The translations under genes and the position numbers were made by a program. Positions 12,358 through 23,860 of a stretch of DNA of 64,000 nt are shown piece by piece. Position 1 is the first letter of the stretch. Every line of letters starts with the position of its first letter. The stretch spans positions 8,306,998 to 8,370,997 of the forward strand of contig NC_037262.1 of the NCBI RefSeq assembly GCF_000002425.4, read 5' to 3'. Source of the DNA: Physcomitrium patens (taxonomy: Eukaryota > Streptophyta > Bryopsida > Funariales > Funariaceae). The notes under the pieces are model-generated. The model ran no database searches, had not been told where the DNA came from, and saw only the letters and a program-made list of their open reading frames with translations.

Positions 12358-13494
12358 TAACCACCTTTACTGCGCCATCTTTTTTGTTCCGTTAAGAGTT
12401 TTATGGTTTATACGATCATCCTTGCACAAGGAAAATGTAGTTTTTGTGGGAGTATACTGAAGAATTGCTTCATTTTGGTTGCTTTTCTTGCGTAGAAAAC
12501 TGATAACGTGGTTCAACATGGTAATTTCTTACATCTTGTGAGACACTAGAAATTGTGGGATACCAGGTGTTCGTTTAAGGCCATATAAAGATTTGAGGAA
12601 TCCACACACAAACAATCAAACAAACAAACAAGTTTTTTGTTGCTAAGTTGAATGAACGTTGGATTGAATTCTTTGAATCTTTTCTTGGCGTTTACCGTGC
12701 TCAAAATGTAATGGTGTCATATGTCTTGGTGGACATCATAATCATAAGTTCGTTGCTAAAAATAATAGAATTTCAATATAAATTTCTCATCTTGTTTAAT
12801 TCCAAAAGAGTGTATACTTGAGGTCTTCAGTGTTGGATGAATTTTCAGGCAACAATGGAGGGCTCGACTCTTCTAGGAACCACAAGGTCGTGCCTTCTGC
12901 AAATTACATGAATATTGTTACAGTATTAAAACATAATATAAGATTTAAGAAGTTTTCCATCAAGCATTTTATATTGTAATTTTATTTAATATTTTTAGTA
13001 ATATTTTTTTGCACTAAAAATACACTTGTTGTGCATAAACTTTTCTAATGTAGGACAATTTAATTAATATAAGCTATGTGTCCTTAAATAGTATAAAAAA
13101 AATGTCTTAAATGAATAGAACATTTTAAAAACTTGCCAAATATGTAATAATTGTGCTTGTTGGTTGTATAAGTATTTTTTGAATTTTGTTGTGTTGTTAA
13201 AGAAAAAATATGATTAATAAATCCTAAGTATGTCTTTTCTTTTTAAAATTTGTGTTTAGAGTTGTTGGGCTTGTGAGTAACTTTGTAAAATAAAATCAGT
13301 TTGATTGTAGAATTATGTAATTGTCATTTTTGCAAATCATTTAATTGGGAAAGTAAAGGAGCTAATGAAGGGCAAATGCAAAAATAAAAATAAACAACCA
13401 CTTTTTTATACTAGTTGAAGTCATCTTGACTAAATACCTATTAAGAACAAGAAAGTCAAGAATATAATTAAACAAGTGAGATGTGCCTTAAAAA

Positions 13495-13735
13495 AAGATG
13501 ACATAAAAGAATTGAGAAAGTACGTATATTAAAAAAAAAACTAAAATGGTTATTGTCAAAGACAAAAAAACTACAAACTCTTGAAATTAGATTAGAAGCA
13601 AGAAAGAAATTAACAACAAAGAAGAAAGCCACACTCTTGCCTCTATATATACTATCTAACTAAAAAACTATGTGGCAATATTCTATATGTCATTTGACAC
13701 ATGTCCAACTTATAAAACTTATTTAATATGTTTAG
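13495..13735 (-). mobile_element. Fossil LTR fragment of the local chromovirus family
   Basis: The reverse complement of this stretch matches part of the LTR seen at 61,537-62,090, including the block with TATATATAGAGGCAAGAGTG and the block before GGCAATAGCC. It is a partial, old and strongly AT-shifted copy in minus orientation. Confidence 0.65.
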
Positions 13736-14249
13736 GCGTGAACCATCTTTCTTCTTTAACCTTAATATTAACCTTCTAGTGTCAATAGCTCCCTTTTGAA
13801 TTATTCAATTGCTTTCAAAATTTTCAAAAATATTAGGAACTAAGTCAACTATTGGTTGACAAAAAATTAATTTCAATCCAATTAGAAAATTGCTCAAAAT
13901 CATAAGAGCCCTTACTAATCTTCAAAATCCAATTTCTAAAATTCTAGCTCATATGAAGCTTAGTTATTTTTAATTTGACCGTCTAATTAAACTTAATTTT
14001 AAAATATACATCAAAAAAATATATTAAAATGTCTTCAAATTTTTATTTAAAGATCTACTACAAAACTCAAAAATTTCACCAAAATATAGCATCTTTTTTA
14101 TTTTACAAAAACCAAAGTCACATAAAACAACCCAAACTTTATAAAGCTCTTATAAAGCCATTATCCACTCAAATCTCTCAAAATCAACATTTGTCAAGAG
14201 CATGAATCTTGAAGAACAAAAAAACTCAATATACTTGTGTGTAACTCAA

Positions 14250-14720
14250 AAAGAATAGATATTTAGTCAAAAATAATATAATATTAAAACTCGAATGGCT
14301 ATTGCCAAAGACAAGAAGACTAGAAAGTCTTGAAACAAGATTGAGGACTAAAAAAGCATTGATAAGAGTGAAGAAGGCTTCACTTTTGCCTCCATATATA
14401 TTATCTAACTAAAAGCTACATGATGACGTTTTATTGGATCTTTGATACGTGTCCAATTTGCAAGACACATGTCTTAACTTATAATACAAGTTTCTTATAT
14501 ATATATGCCACATTGTTAGCTTATACCACAAGCTACCAATATGTGCAATATGTAGCTAATTTATTAGCTAAGTTTCTAACCTATCAATCACTTATAGATA
14601 CATATAAAGGTGGAACCACGTCTATATAACTTCTAAGAAGCTTCTCAACAAGATATTATGAAATTAATCTATTTTTATTTATTCATAATATTTAGGTAAT
14701 TATTAGAGTAAATATGTATA
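14250..14720 (-). mobile_element. Fossil solo LTR of the local chromovirus family
   Basis: The reverse complement matches almost the whole LTR at 61,537-62,090 in colinear order: the start near GGTAATTA, the block matching GAAGCTTCTTAGAAG, the TATATATAG block and the GGCAATAGCC block. No internal region follows on either side, so it is a solo LTR or the rest of a larger deletion. It is old, with many C-to-T type differences. Confidence 0.7.
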
Positions 14721-15806
14721 TCTGCAACAATATTTTAAAAAATCTTATCTATTTTGATCTCTAATCCTATTTTTTAATCAACAAATAATCTCCCATTTCT
14801 TGTAGGTGTTTGATTTGTGCTTCAAGATTTAATTTCAACCTTGATTCACAATTGGTCCTCTCTAGGTATCAATTTAAGGTTTTTCTACATAATTTTTGCT
14901 AAAAGCTACTCTTTACTTTTAGCTAAAGATGACTGTAATATTATTTTTGCTAATCTTATAAATCAAATAAAAGCTCATTTTTAGAAAAAGATAATATTAA
15001 CACCTAAACAACTAAATTGTTTTTATTACCTCCCTAATTTTTATCTTTGGTTTTGAAGTAATAATTTATTATATTTTCAAATGAATTCTTCCATAATACT
15101 ATCTTCTTTGTTTTTTTTCGTTTTGTTTTTCTTTTTTTTTAATCCAATATTTGTATTATAACACAAAAATATATAATTGTTTCTCTATACCTTGTTAGTT
15201 TTAATGACATTATAGTGATATTATCCAACTATGAAAGCAACTCTTGAGATACATTTTTAATTATTTTATATTCTTATGGACTTTTTCAACATATCAATTG
15301 TTGATTTTATAATTTTAGTTCAATCTTACTAGATTTAATTGAAAACATTGTATAGCAATACATTTATTTAAAAACTCACATACAAGCACAAGTTCTTGAA
15401 TAAAGTTGTAGTGATTAAATTTATATTATAATTATTGTTGGAAGCTAACTTAAGCAAGTTGTTTCATCAAGCATGGATTTGAGTTGGTTCTTATTTTATC
15501 TACCTTCATATGTTGGCAATATTAGTTGCATTATGCCTACTATATCTTGCATTAAAGGCAACTTCTTCTTAATGGATTTTTGACAAGACAAAAACTCTTC
15601 AAGTCTAATAGGTTTTTCATTGGAAGTGGTATTGTACTCCAAAAAATACCATTTGCTATAAAAAATAAAAAGTAAAAAATAAATTGCACATCTTTACTAT
15701 GAGAAGAAATAAACTTTATTTTATTCTATTTTTACTTAATAAGCTTATATTTACTAATTTCTAATAATATTCTTTAAATATTTTATTAGAATTAAATTTA
15801 AAAATA

Positions 15807-15970
15807 TTAAATAGATCCAAAAATTTACTAAATCAATCCATCTATCATTGATTGCGGATCCAACCATCTTTTCATTGATTTTGAACTGATACAAATCCAA
15901 CACTGGAAATATTTTTGATAATGATTAAGATGGATAGGTTGATTCAGTAAATATTTGAGCTAATTTAATA
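15807..15970. repeat. Degenerate foldback (inverted repeat) element
   Basis: The left arm near 15,813-15,860 (containing TTTACTAAATCAATCCATC) is complementary to the right arm near 15,915-15,965 (containing GATGGATAGGTTGATTCAG). Roughly three quarters of the positions pair over about 45 bases. The spacer is about 55-60 bases. The form fits a decayed MITE or foldback transposon; no protein is encoded. Confidence 0.5.
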
Positions 15971-16368
15971 AATTCTTAAATTTATGTCTTATATTATTTA
16001 ATATAAAAAAATACTATATTAAAAAGTCCTAATTATGTGTATTTTAAAATTATGCATATGTTTCTAAATTTAATTTTATAAAGATAGAATATATAAAATA
16101 TAAATATAAATATTTATTGCTATGTATTCATATAAATATATATATATACATATATATATATTTTATTATTCAATGGCTTGCAATATAAAACATATAATGA
16201 TTCTATAAATTGATGATTTTGTTAATTTTTAATAAATTTTTATTGTATTATAAAAAATTTAATTAAACTTTTGTTGATATGGAAAATAGTGTATGCCACA
16301 CCAAAATAAAAAAAATACACATAGTTTTTAAGTTCATGCATAATTTTACTTATTTCTCAAATAATTTT

Positions 16369-16667
16369 TGTGGGAATGGTTGTAACTGAAATGAATGTAG
16401 TTGCTGTTGAGATCATTAAATGTAACCAGCACTCTCCATAATATTTACTGTAGACTATAGTAAATACCATAGCTACACTATTTAGAGTCTAGTGGAGAAG
16501 TATTGTTTATCCTCTCCCCTTTTCTCTTCTTGTATACAAGACACAACCAGATCAATAGATTTTTATGTGTAAAGCTCTCTCTCCTTCGAAACCATCTTGT
16601 GTGTATGACTTACTACTACTCTTGTGTGTGTGTATTACTTACTATTACTCTCGTGTCTTTCTAAACA
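16369..16667 (+). mobile_element. Copia-like solo LTR (fossil)
   Basis: About 299 bases begin with TGTGGG and end with CTAAACA. Inside are a TATA-like TATACAAG, an ATCAATAGATTTTT block and CT-rich stretches typical of short Copia LTRs. No reverse transcriptase or capsid sequence flanks it and no clear target duplication is visible, so it is taken as a solo LTR. Confidence 0.45.
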
Positions 16668-17355
16668 TTCTCAATAGTTGCTTCTTGTTTTGTCTACCTT
16701 CATATTGTTATGTTACAAAATATTAAATCATTTAATAATATTTTTTGTAAATTCTTAACTTCACATTTATTTATCCTATAAAAAAAAAAAAAAACAAAAA
16801 AAAAACAAAGGGCTACAGTTATGTGCCCCTTGTTCATTCCTCAAATCAAATTCATCCTCCTTTTACAAATACCTGAAATTAAACGTTGACCTGCATAACC
16901 GGTTAAGACTAGGAACGAATGATAATACCGAATCTGGATGAATTAAGATGAATGAAGATGAATGTGGATGACCGACTGGGAAGAAGGTCGACCGACAGAC
17001 TCGGAGAATGGGCTTTTACCGACGACGGCTCATGAGCCTCACCAACTGCGAGCAAATTAGCCCAAGCAAGCGAGAGATTGCACGCAACTGATCGGGCCAC
17101 TTCACAGCCTGTTTCTCCACTCGTGTGAATTGTGGGTTCCTCTTACTTCTGCACATTTTTTAGCTTCGCGACGTGGTTGTGGTGTGGGTGTTGAGTTCGA
17201 GCACAAGAAGCGTTGGTGTTGCAGAGTCAGGGAAATTGGAGTCGGAAGGGACGTAGACCGACTTGTTGGGGGTTTGCTGAAGCGCACTGGGTTGAAGCTC
17301 ATTCACAATTTCCGGAGGTGGGGGCTAGGGAGGTGGAGGACCAGGCGGTGAGAGC

Positions 17356-18539
17356 ATGGACAGCATTTTGAGCAAAGCAGGGGGGTTCTTATTCGCCCAG
17401 AAGGCCTCAAACTTCTCCGACAGTCTCGTCAATGACGCTAATGTGAGTGATTGTTCTCCACCCAATCCCTTAAACTCTTTCCTTTGAGATAAGACCCGAT
17501 GATGGTTTGTTGTTAATATCCGTCGTCGCATTTCGCCCTGAATCTCCCTGTCTGAATTGGTGTTATGGATGAGGGGTACTTGTTTATTGTTGTGCACAAG
17601 AAGTTTCGGCATTATTTGAATCACTTAGCAGGTCATTCTAAGAATTGCGCCGAAGTGATAATTAAGATCTGACGGACGTTGAATGGGCTTGGGGTTTCGA
17701 GAATATGCGATTCATACAGTGGAGACCCAGCTATGCTTAGAACCCCTAGAATTCTTCGGCAATATAGGGGTTGCAGCCAACGACGGGTGATATTTTAGCT
17801 GATCTTTGAGATCAGACAAGCTGTACTGACTTTTTTGTACATATGTTTGAAGATCGCGTGTGATGTTATGCTAACCTACTTTTGGGTGGATGTATGCAGG
17901 CGTTCTCAAGCAGCATATCCGAAGGCACCTCACGCTTCATCAGTCGCTTACAAGGTAGTTGACTTCCTCGTTTTCATGGAAGTTTTGGAAAACCCAACGT
18001 GTTGCATGCGGTTTCGAGCTTGATTGCACTGCATCTTCTTCGTAATGCCTGTCACCAAGGGTTGTTACCCACATGTGAGTGACTGAGATGAGAATGCATT
18101 AGAGCAAAATATTGCAGCTGCGCTGATCAACAACGCTTGTGATCTGCATTGGGCAGGCAAAGTGCAGACACCGCTGCCGGAGCTGTTACAGAAGCACCAA
18201 ATCCCCGAGGGTTTGTTCCCCAAGAACGTCCTGAAGTACGAGTTCGATGAAACAACAGGGCAGCTAGCGGTAGTGCTTCCATTCCCATGCGAGGTGCGGT
18301 TCAAAGACGATTCCGTCGTGCGGTATGATCAGAGAGTAACGGGAGTCCTGTCCACAGGCGTGCTCAAAAACATCGAGGGCATGAAGACCAAGATCCTGAT
18401 GATGTGGTCCAAGGTGGTATCAGTCACCATGGACAAGCCAGAAGCCACCAAGGTGGTGTTCATCTCGAGCATTAACAAATCTCGGCCTCGAGATGCGTAC
18501 ATCCTTCTACGAGACGGCATTGAGGTGGACGATTTCTAA
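17356..18539 (+). CDS. DUF538 family protein
   Basis: This is a plant-specific small protein family; members are reported to bind lipids or chlorophyll-like ligands and respond to stress, but the exact role is open. Three exons join in phase: 17356-17442, 17900-17954 and 18157-18539, giving 174 residues, a usual length. The N-terminus (MDSILSKAGGFLFAQKASNF) is followed by the DUF538 core from about residue 50: LPELLQKHQIPEGLFPKNV, then YEFDETTGQLAVVLPFPCEV, VRYDQRVTGVL and VTMDKPEATKVVF. There is no obvious cleavable signal peptide. The start codon lies in the first exon right after a GC-rich leader. Confidence 0.9.
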
Positions 18540-20599
18540 GCCCGATCAGCCTGGAGGATTACAGACACTTATCGAGCTGATGATTTCCTCTTGTGCATTG
18601 CACAGGTGTGAGATTCAGAGCAATGGATCGGTGTCAGTGTTCGTGGCTGAAAGCCTGCATCTCAAGCTTCGTGCCTTCGCGATTTTGCAGTGATCCTCCA
18701 GTGACAATGCCGTCTTTCCATTCTTATCTTCACAGCAGACTCTAGTGTCCGTGTTGATCGACCACTGCTTTGTCTTATAGCCTTGGCAAGAAGTGAAATT
18801 GCCTTGGTGTCGTTGCATCTTTTCTACGGTTGATTGCTATACCTTAAGTTTTAGGATGGAAATGGTTGTTCACTTGTACATTCTGGGGCAAAGCTTCTGC
18901 CCAACCCCCCGCTTAGTCCGTTAGATGAGCTTTCATGCAATCTGAGACCTCGAATAATTTTATACAAACTTCATTACCTACTTTTTTTGTGTGAAAACTA
19001 ATTTGGAAATAGATGCATGATGAACATAAGTGGAATTTTTGTTTCGAGACAGAATTACAAAGGATATAACATGTAAAAATTTATGTGTGAAAGAACAATT
19101 CAGAACCGAAGGTAATGAATAGATCTTTTTATTAGAGAAACCACTAATCTTGAGCAATAATAGCTTTTGTTGCATTGATTGTTTTGAATAAACTTAAAAA
19201 TCATACCCTATATTCCAAAAATATCACAATTTTTTCGATATATGTGTGTGTGTGTCCTCAAACACATGAAATTGTATCAAGGTCGTAACAGTTCATGTAG
19301 AAACTTGCAAGATTCTCGACGAGGAAGTGCATGGCGGCACGAAGACTCCGGGCTTTGGATTCGTTGGGTCGAACTGAATTGCGGCTGCCACAGATGATGG
19401 ACAGTCCCATTGTCTGGCACTGACGAAACCGGGTATGTCCACCTTCGTTGAGATAGATGCACTAAAAAGATGCTGCACTCAACTCGCATGAGTTAGTCGA
19501 ACTTCAAGAGCAGCGCCATTGGGTTTGGACACTACAGATTGCGGCTTGGGAACATGGATGGGATTAGGTTTTGAATCTACCCCTACCGTGTGACTGATGC
19601 TGCTCAAGACAATTTAGGTTCTTGTTCTCACGACTACACTCATGAAATTAACCCCAGGGACGGCAATCTGAAAAAACCCGCTGTGTTACAAAACCTGCAG
19701 TCTTTCAGTTGATTATCTCCCCGAAACTCACTCTGAAAGATCCGTAGAGATCACACTCTGCTAAATGCGCAGCCCCTCTCTGCGGATATATTGTATCAGA
19801 ATATTATAATTTATCATCATCAGTGCACTATCCGCAGTCCTTTGAGTCAGGTTGCACCCTTAATGAGTAATTGTGAATAAGTCGTCGCATTGCAGCTTCG
19901 CAGGAGGGTCCACACTGAACGAACTTGTGCCCACCGTACAGAATTTAATCTCATGTTTTTGACACAGTTAAATCTAATGGCAATACCTTTTACAAGAGGG
20001 AAAACATCTCTTGGAAAGCCTATCAAGCCAAAAGGATCTCAATGTAAAATAAAATTGCCTACATGAAAGGCGCAAATGTTCACTTTAATGTATTAATCTG
20101 AAAGGCTTTGTAGTTTGATACCATGGGTTGGCTGAGGTAACCTCCAATCAAGAGTATGAAAAGAGTATTCGCTGTTACTTAGTGTCACACGAAGTATCAG
20201 TTTTCACATCGCACATGTATCTCAACATGGACGATAACAAAACGTTGAATTAGAAAAGTGCCTTGTGAGCAACAGCCACAGCAAAGAGGAAACTTACATC
20301 CTAATCTCTATACTGTTCTCAACGAAGGAGAAACAGCAACTAAAAGCCGGCATTCTTGGATAATGTGCTAACAAGAACCACGTCAAGAACCAAGGTATAT
20401 ATACACACTAGAGGATGCCAAAGGGGAATCCACCTACCTTGAAACGCTCCATTGTGAAGCTGAGGCCAACGATTGCATATCAAGAGTCTTCATGGAACAT
20501 TTGTTCATGTACATAAGGTACCTGTCGCTTGGTTAATTTCCTACTGTTCTGAAATAGCTGAGATGTTTGAAGTTATCAAATTATGTAAGTAGACATGAC
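18540..20599. other. Convergent intergenic region between the DUF538 and HEMERA genes
   Basis: The first 400 bases should be the DUF538 3' untranslated region and the last few hundred the HEMERA 3' untranslated region. A GC-richer islet at about 19,270-19,570 has a minus-strand open frame of about 60 codons containing ARQWDCPSSVAAAIQFDPTN. This reads like protein but was not recognised and could be a gene remnant. No other feature is supported. Confidence 0.45.
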
Positions 20600-23500
20600 C
20601 TAATTTTTTAGCTCCTTGGAGCTATCTTCACCGTCTTCCTCTTCACCAACATATTCTAGTAAATCGGAACTATCTATTTGGTCCAACAAATCAATGGCAG
20701 GTGACAGTCTCTTGGCTTCTCTACTAGCCTTTGGCTTCCCAGATGGAAGTTGATGTTGGCTAATACTCGCTCTCCAAGCTACATCATCCTGGAAATTGTC
20801 ATCGTCCTCCTCATCCAACTCGTCCTCATCATCTTCATCCTCGTCATCCTGAAATGTAAACCCCAACATGGAACCATTAGCACCTCATCAGAGCAACCCG
20901 CAATTACAACGCAGATAGAGATGTAAAACTTTTTAAAAAGGAAATTGAAAATAGTTAACTTGAGCTTAAAAACATAACAAAAATTGTTGGCCATGTAGCA
21001 CACATAGCAATCACAGTCGTACCTCTTTATCACCAATATCAATGGCTCCTATCATTCCATCGTCGTCATCCTGCGACAACAAACCCGTTTGAATTCATTA
21101 CTGTGTAAATTGCTATCTGGTTAACAATATGCGAAGACCTGCTACCACTTTCATTAACTACCCAGTTTCTGGAACAACACACCACGTGTTACAAAATTTC
21201 CAGGAATTAAATTGTGTTTCTATCAAAAGAATAAAAAAAAAAAAAAAATCAAAGCTGCAAATATCTTCCGAGTTGATAACATACGCTATGGTGCAAGAGA
21301 AAATAGATGTTAACAACATATGAGTCAAAATAAGAACTTTTTTTCAAAAAAATCATAACCAAAACTACACAAAACAAACACATGCATATGTGACCTCATC
21401 GTTGATTGAATAATATATTACTAACTGGAACAGTTGAAATACCTCAAGCAGCTCTTTTTCTCTTTCTTCTCTCTCTTCTCTGTCCAATATTTCCTGGAGT
21501 TCTTCCCGTGTTATTAGTATGCCGTCCTGCAAAAAAAGTTCAACTCATCAGAAGAGCAAATCCGACAATACGGGATGAGAAAGGAAATCTTATTGAATAC
21601 TTCGGATGAATTTAAGAAAACTTCCACCTAACGGTTAAAGTTGCTTACATCGAATGCGCAACATATCTAAGGTACCGTTAAAGTATTAAACACCTTCTAT
21701 TAGTGAAGCACAACTTATTAAATTCCATATAAGACAAGTCCCAACCAACTTGCAAACTACACACTCAAAATCATATCATCTGATTTTCATGCAACACACT
21801 TAAGAAGTTACACCGAAATACTTCAGCTTCTTCTGGATCAACATAGATAACAGAAAATTATAGAAACTTCTGCCAAGCAAGAAATGCAAGATTAGTTCAT
21901 TGTATAACTCGAGTCAAAGATAGTGATAACTGGGCCTAAACTTACATCTTGCAATTTGTCAACGATGTCTGGTGTAGGCTCATGCAAGTTCTCATTCCGA
22001 TAGTCAGCAACAGCATCTGGATCCTGTTCGTAATTTTTAGTCGGATAAACGGGATCTCCTCCCCAAACTGCGTACATGCCCCAGTAGGATTCCAGGAAGT
22101 CAGATCTACTGTTCTACACATGAAAGTTAGCTAAAAGGTGCAGATGATCGTGGTTGAGGATTCACCAGTTTGCAACTGGGGATATTCTTCAAAATATGTG
22201 TAGAGATGTACCTTGTTTAATTTCCTCTTCAGGCATACGCAAAGTTAAAGGATCACGAGCAATCCGAAAATCGGTTCCCTGCATGCGTCGGTATTCTCTC
22301 TGAGATTGATGTTGTAACATATCCAGCAGCTGATCCACAACGCCTTCACCAGTTACCTTTGACGTATCTTCAACAGCCACGTTTGAGGTATCTTTCTTCC
22401 ATTTTTCCACCCATTCATGGTAATACGCCACCGCTCCAACCTCTTCTCTGCGTTCTTCCTCTTTCCGCATTCTGCATGCCAGTAAAATCAGTAACAACTT
22501 AAGATAGGAAAACACATAATAGCACACAAACATATTGATATTCCACAGACTACTCATCTAGTTTTAGAATTCACCCGTCTCAATAATTCAACTTTACTTT
22601 ATTTAACTCAGTGAGTTATGATCACATGAAACCAACACCTCATAAATCGAGAAGATGCAGCTCGAAAATACGAATAATTGTACTATACATGGAAAAACGT
22701 AGCCACCTACCGCTCCTCGTAAAACACGCGCTTCCTGGCTCGCGCTAAACTGGCCTCAGCAATCGTGGGTTTATCACCAAAGAGCTCAATTTGACCCGCT
22801 TTTGCCATTGCTGCTGCCATAACCTATCATCAAGCCATCAGATATCAGCTCCATATACCGAAAGACTACTCGTCTTATCATCAGCACCAATTGTCCACTC
22901 CTCTATACGAAAGTAAGATAAAAACAACTTTCTCATAATAACTTCAGCCCGACTGGTTTAAAACTCAATTGGTTCAGTCCACAGCATTCGTCCACATCAC
23001 CCAAAAGAAGTTTCAATTCTGTTGATATAACCAAAGAAGAGAAAATTCTTCAGTTCCACCATGGGACGTACACTGTCACTGTCACCCATGCGCTTCTGCC
23101 ATGCACTCCAAGGCTCCTTATCTTTGGGAGGTTTCTGAAAATTCCACCACAGCTCATCGTTTGCCAATGGCTCGTCCGACTCGGGCACAAGACCTTCTTT
23201 TCTCTGGGAAACAATTCCGGAATCTTCCTCTTCCTCCTCGTCATGATCACCAGACTCCAACTCCTCCTCCTCCTCCTCCTCCTCCTCTACTTCCTTTTCT
23301 AACTCCTCTTCGAATTCCTCTTCAAATTCATTCGGCACCCTCTGAGCGTTTCGGCTCCTTCTACCGGAAACATCATCCCTACCAGACCTTGCACTGCCAC
23401 GAGTCATTTCCCCTCTATCTCTAGGAGTAGACGCCTGCCCCGACCTCGCAACGCGCTTCGCATCATCTCCCCAGTATGCAGAAGGGGGCAAAGGCGCCCT

Positions 23501-23860
23501 GGTACCGTAAGAAGGCGAAGGCGCGCCAGTATTGGGATCGACGTAGCTAGTGTAAGCTGGGTCCTCGGGAGGCATGTCCACTTCATCACTCTCATTGCAC
23601 CTCACCTCAAGCCGTCCTCTCCCCTTGCTATTCCTCCCAGCCCACAAGCTCAAAATTCTTACACCCCTACCTCTACGGGGCACGAGGGACCCAGAAACAC
23701 CACCCACTCCTCCAGATAACCATGCATTCCTCCTGCTCTTCACCAAAACCCCGTATCCTTCACCATTCCGCTGCAAAAGGACGGAGCTGCAATTCCGCTG
23801 CACGCAAACACTGGAATTGCAAGGAAGACGACCCTGCAAGACGATGCCGCGAGCCTCCAT
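20600..23860 (-). CDS. PTAC12: HEMERA / PTAC12 (PAP5), plastid RNA polymerase-associated and phytochrome signalling protein
   Basis: HEMERA is needed in plastids as part of the plastid-encoded RNA polymerase complex and in the nucleus for phytochrome signalling. Seven exons join in phase: 23860-23060, 22823-22711, 22471-22212, 22067-21946, 21526-21443, 21070-21023 and 20848-20600, giving 558 residues. Residues 1 to about 88 fit a transit peptide. They are followed by PAYTSYVDPNTG, a Glu-rich tract (about 178-214), WWNFQKPPKDKEPWSAWQKR (about 238-257), QIELFGDKPTIAEASLARAR, YYHEWVEKWKKDTS, QREYRRMQGTDFRIARDPL, VWGGDPVYPTKNYEQDP and an acidic C-terminus ending DLLEYVGEEEDGEDSSKELK. These blocks follow the order of Arabidopsis HEMERA. 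The start is the first ATG before MEARGIVLQG. Confidence 0.93.

Larger units (their letters stand above)
12358..17355. other. AT-rich desert with decayed repeats, then the DUF538 promoter
   Basis: No host gene is supported here. The desert holds chromovirus LTR remnants in minus orientation, a foldback repeat and a Copia-like solo LTR (listed separately). The rest is very AT-rich with short biased frames. From about 16,850 the composition rises again; this last 500 bases should be the promoter and leader of the DUF538 gene. The minus-strand frames at 16,909-17,302 are judged shadows of this GC-richer flank. Confidence 0.6.

Noticed and set aside
16909-17302. Minus-strand open frames of 60-70 codons just upstream of the DUF538 gene
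   Set aside because: They lie in the GC-richer promoter/leader of the plus-strand gene, have no splice continuation and no recognisable product.
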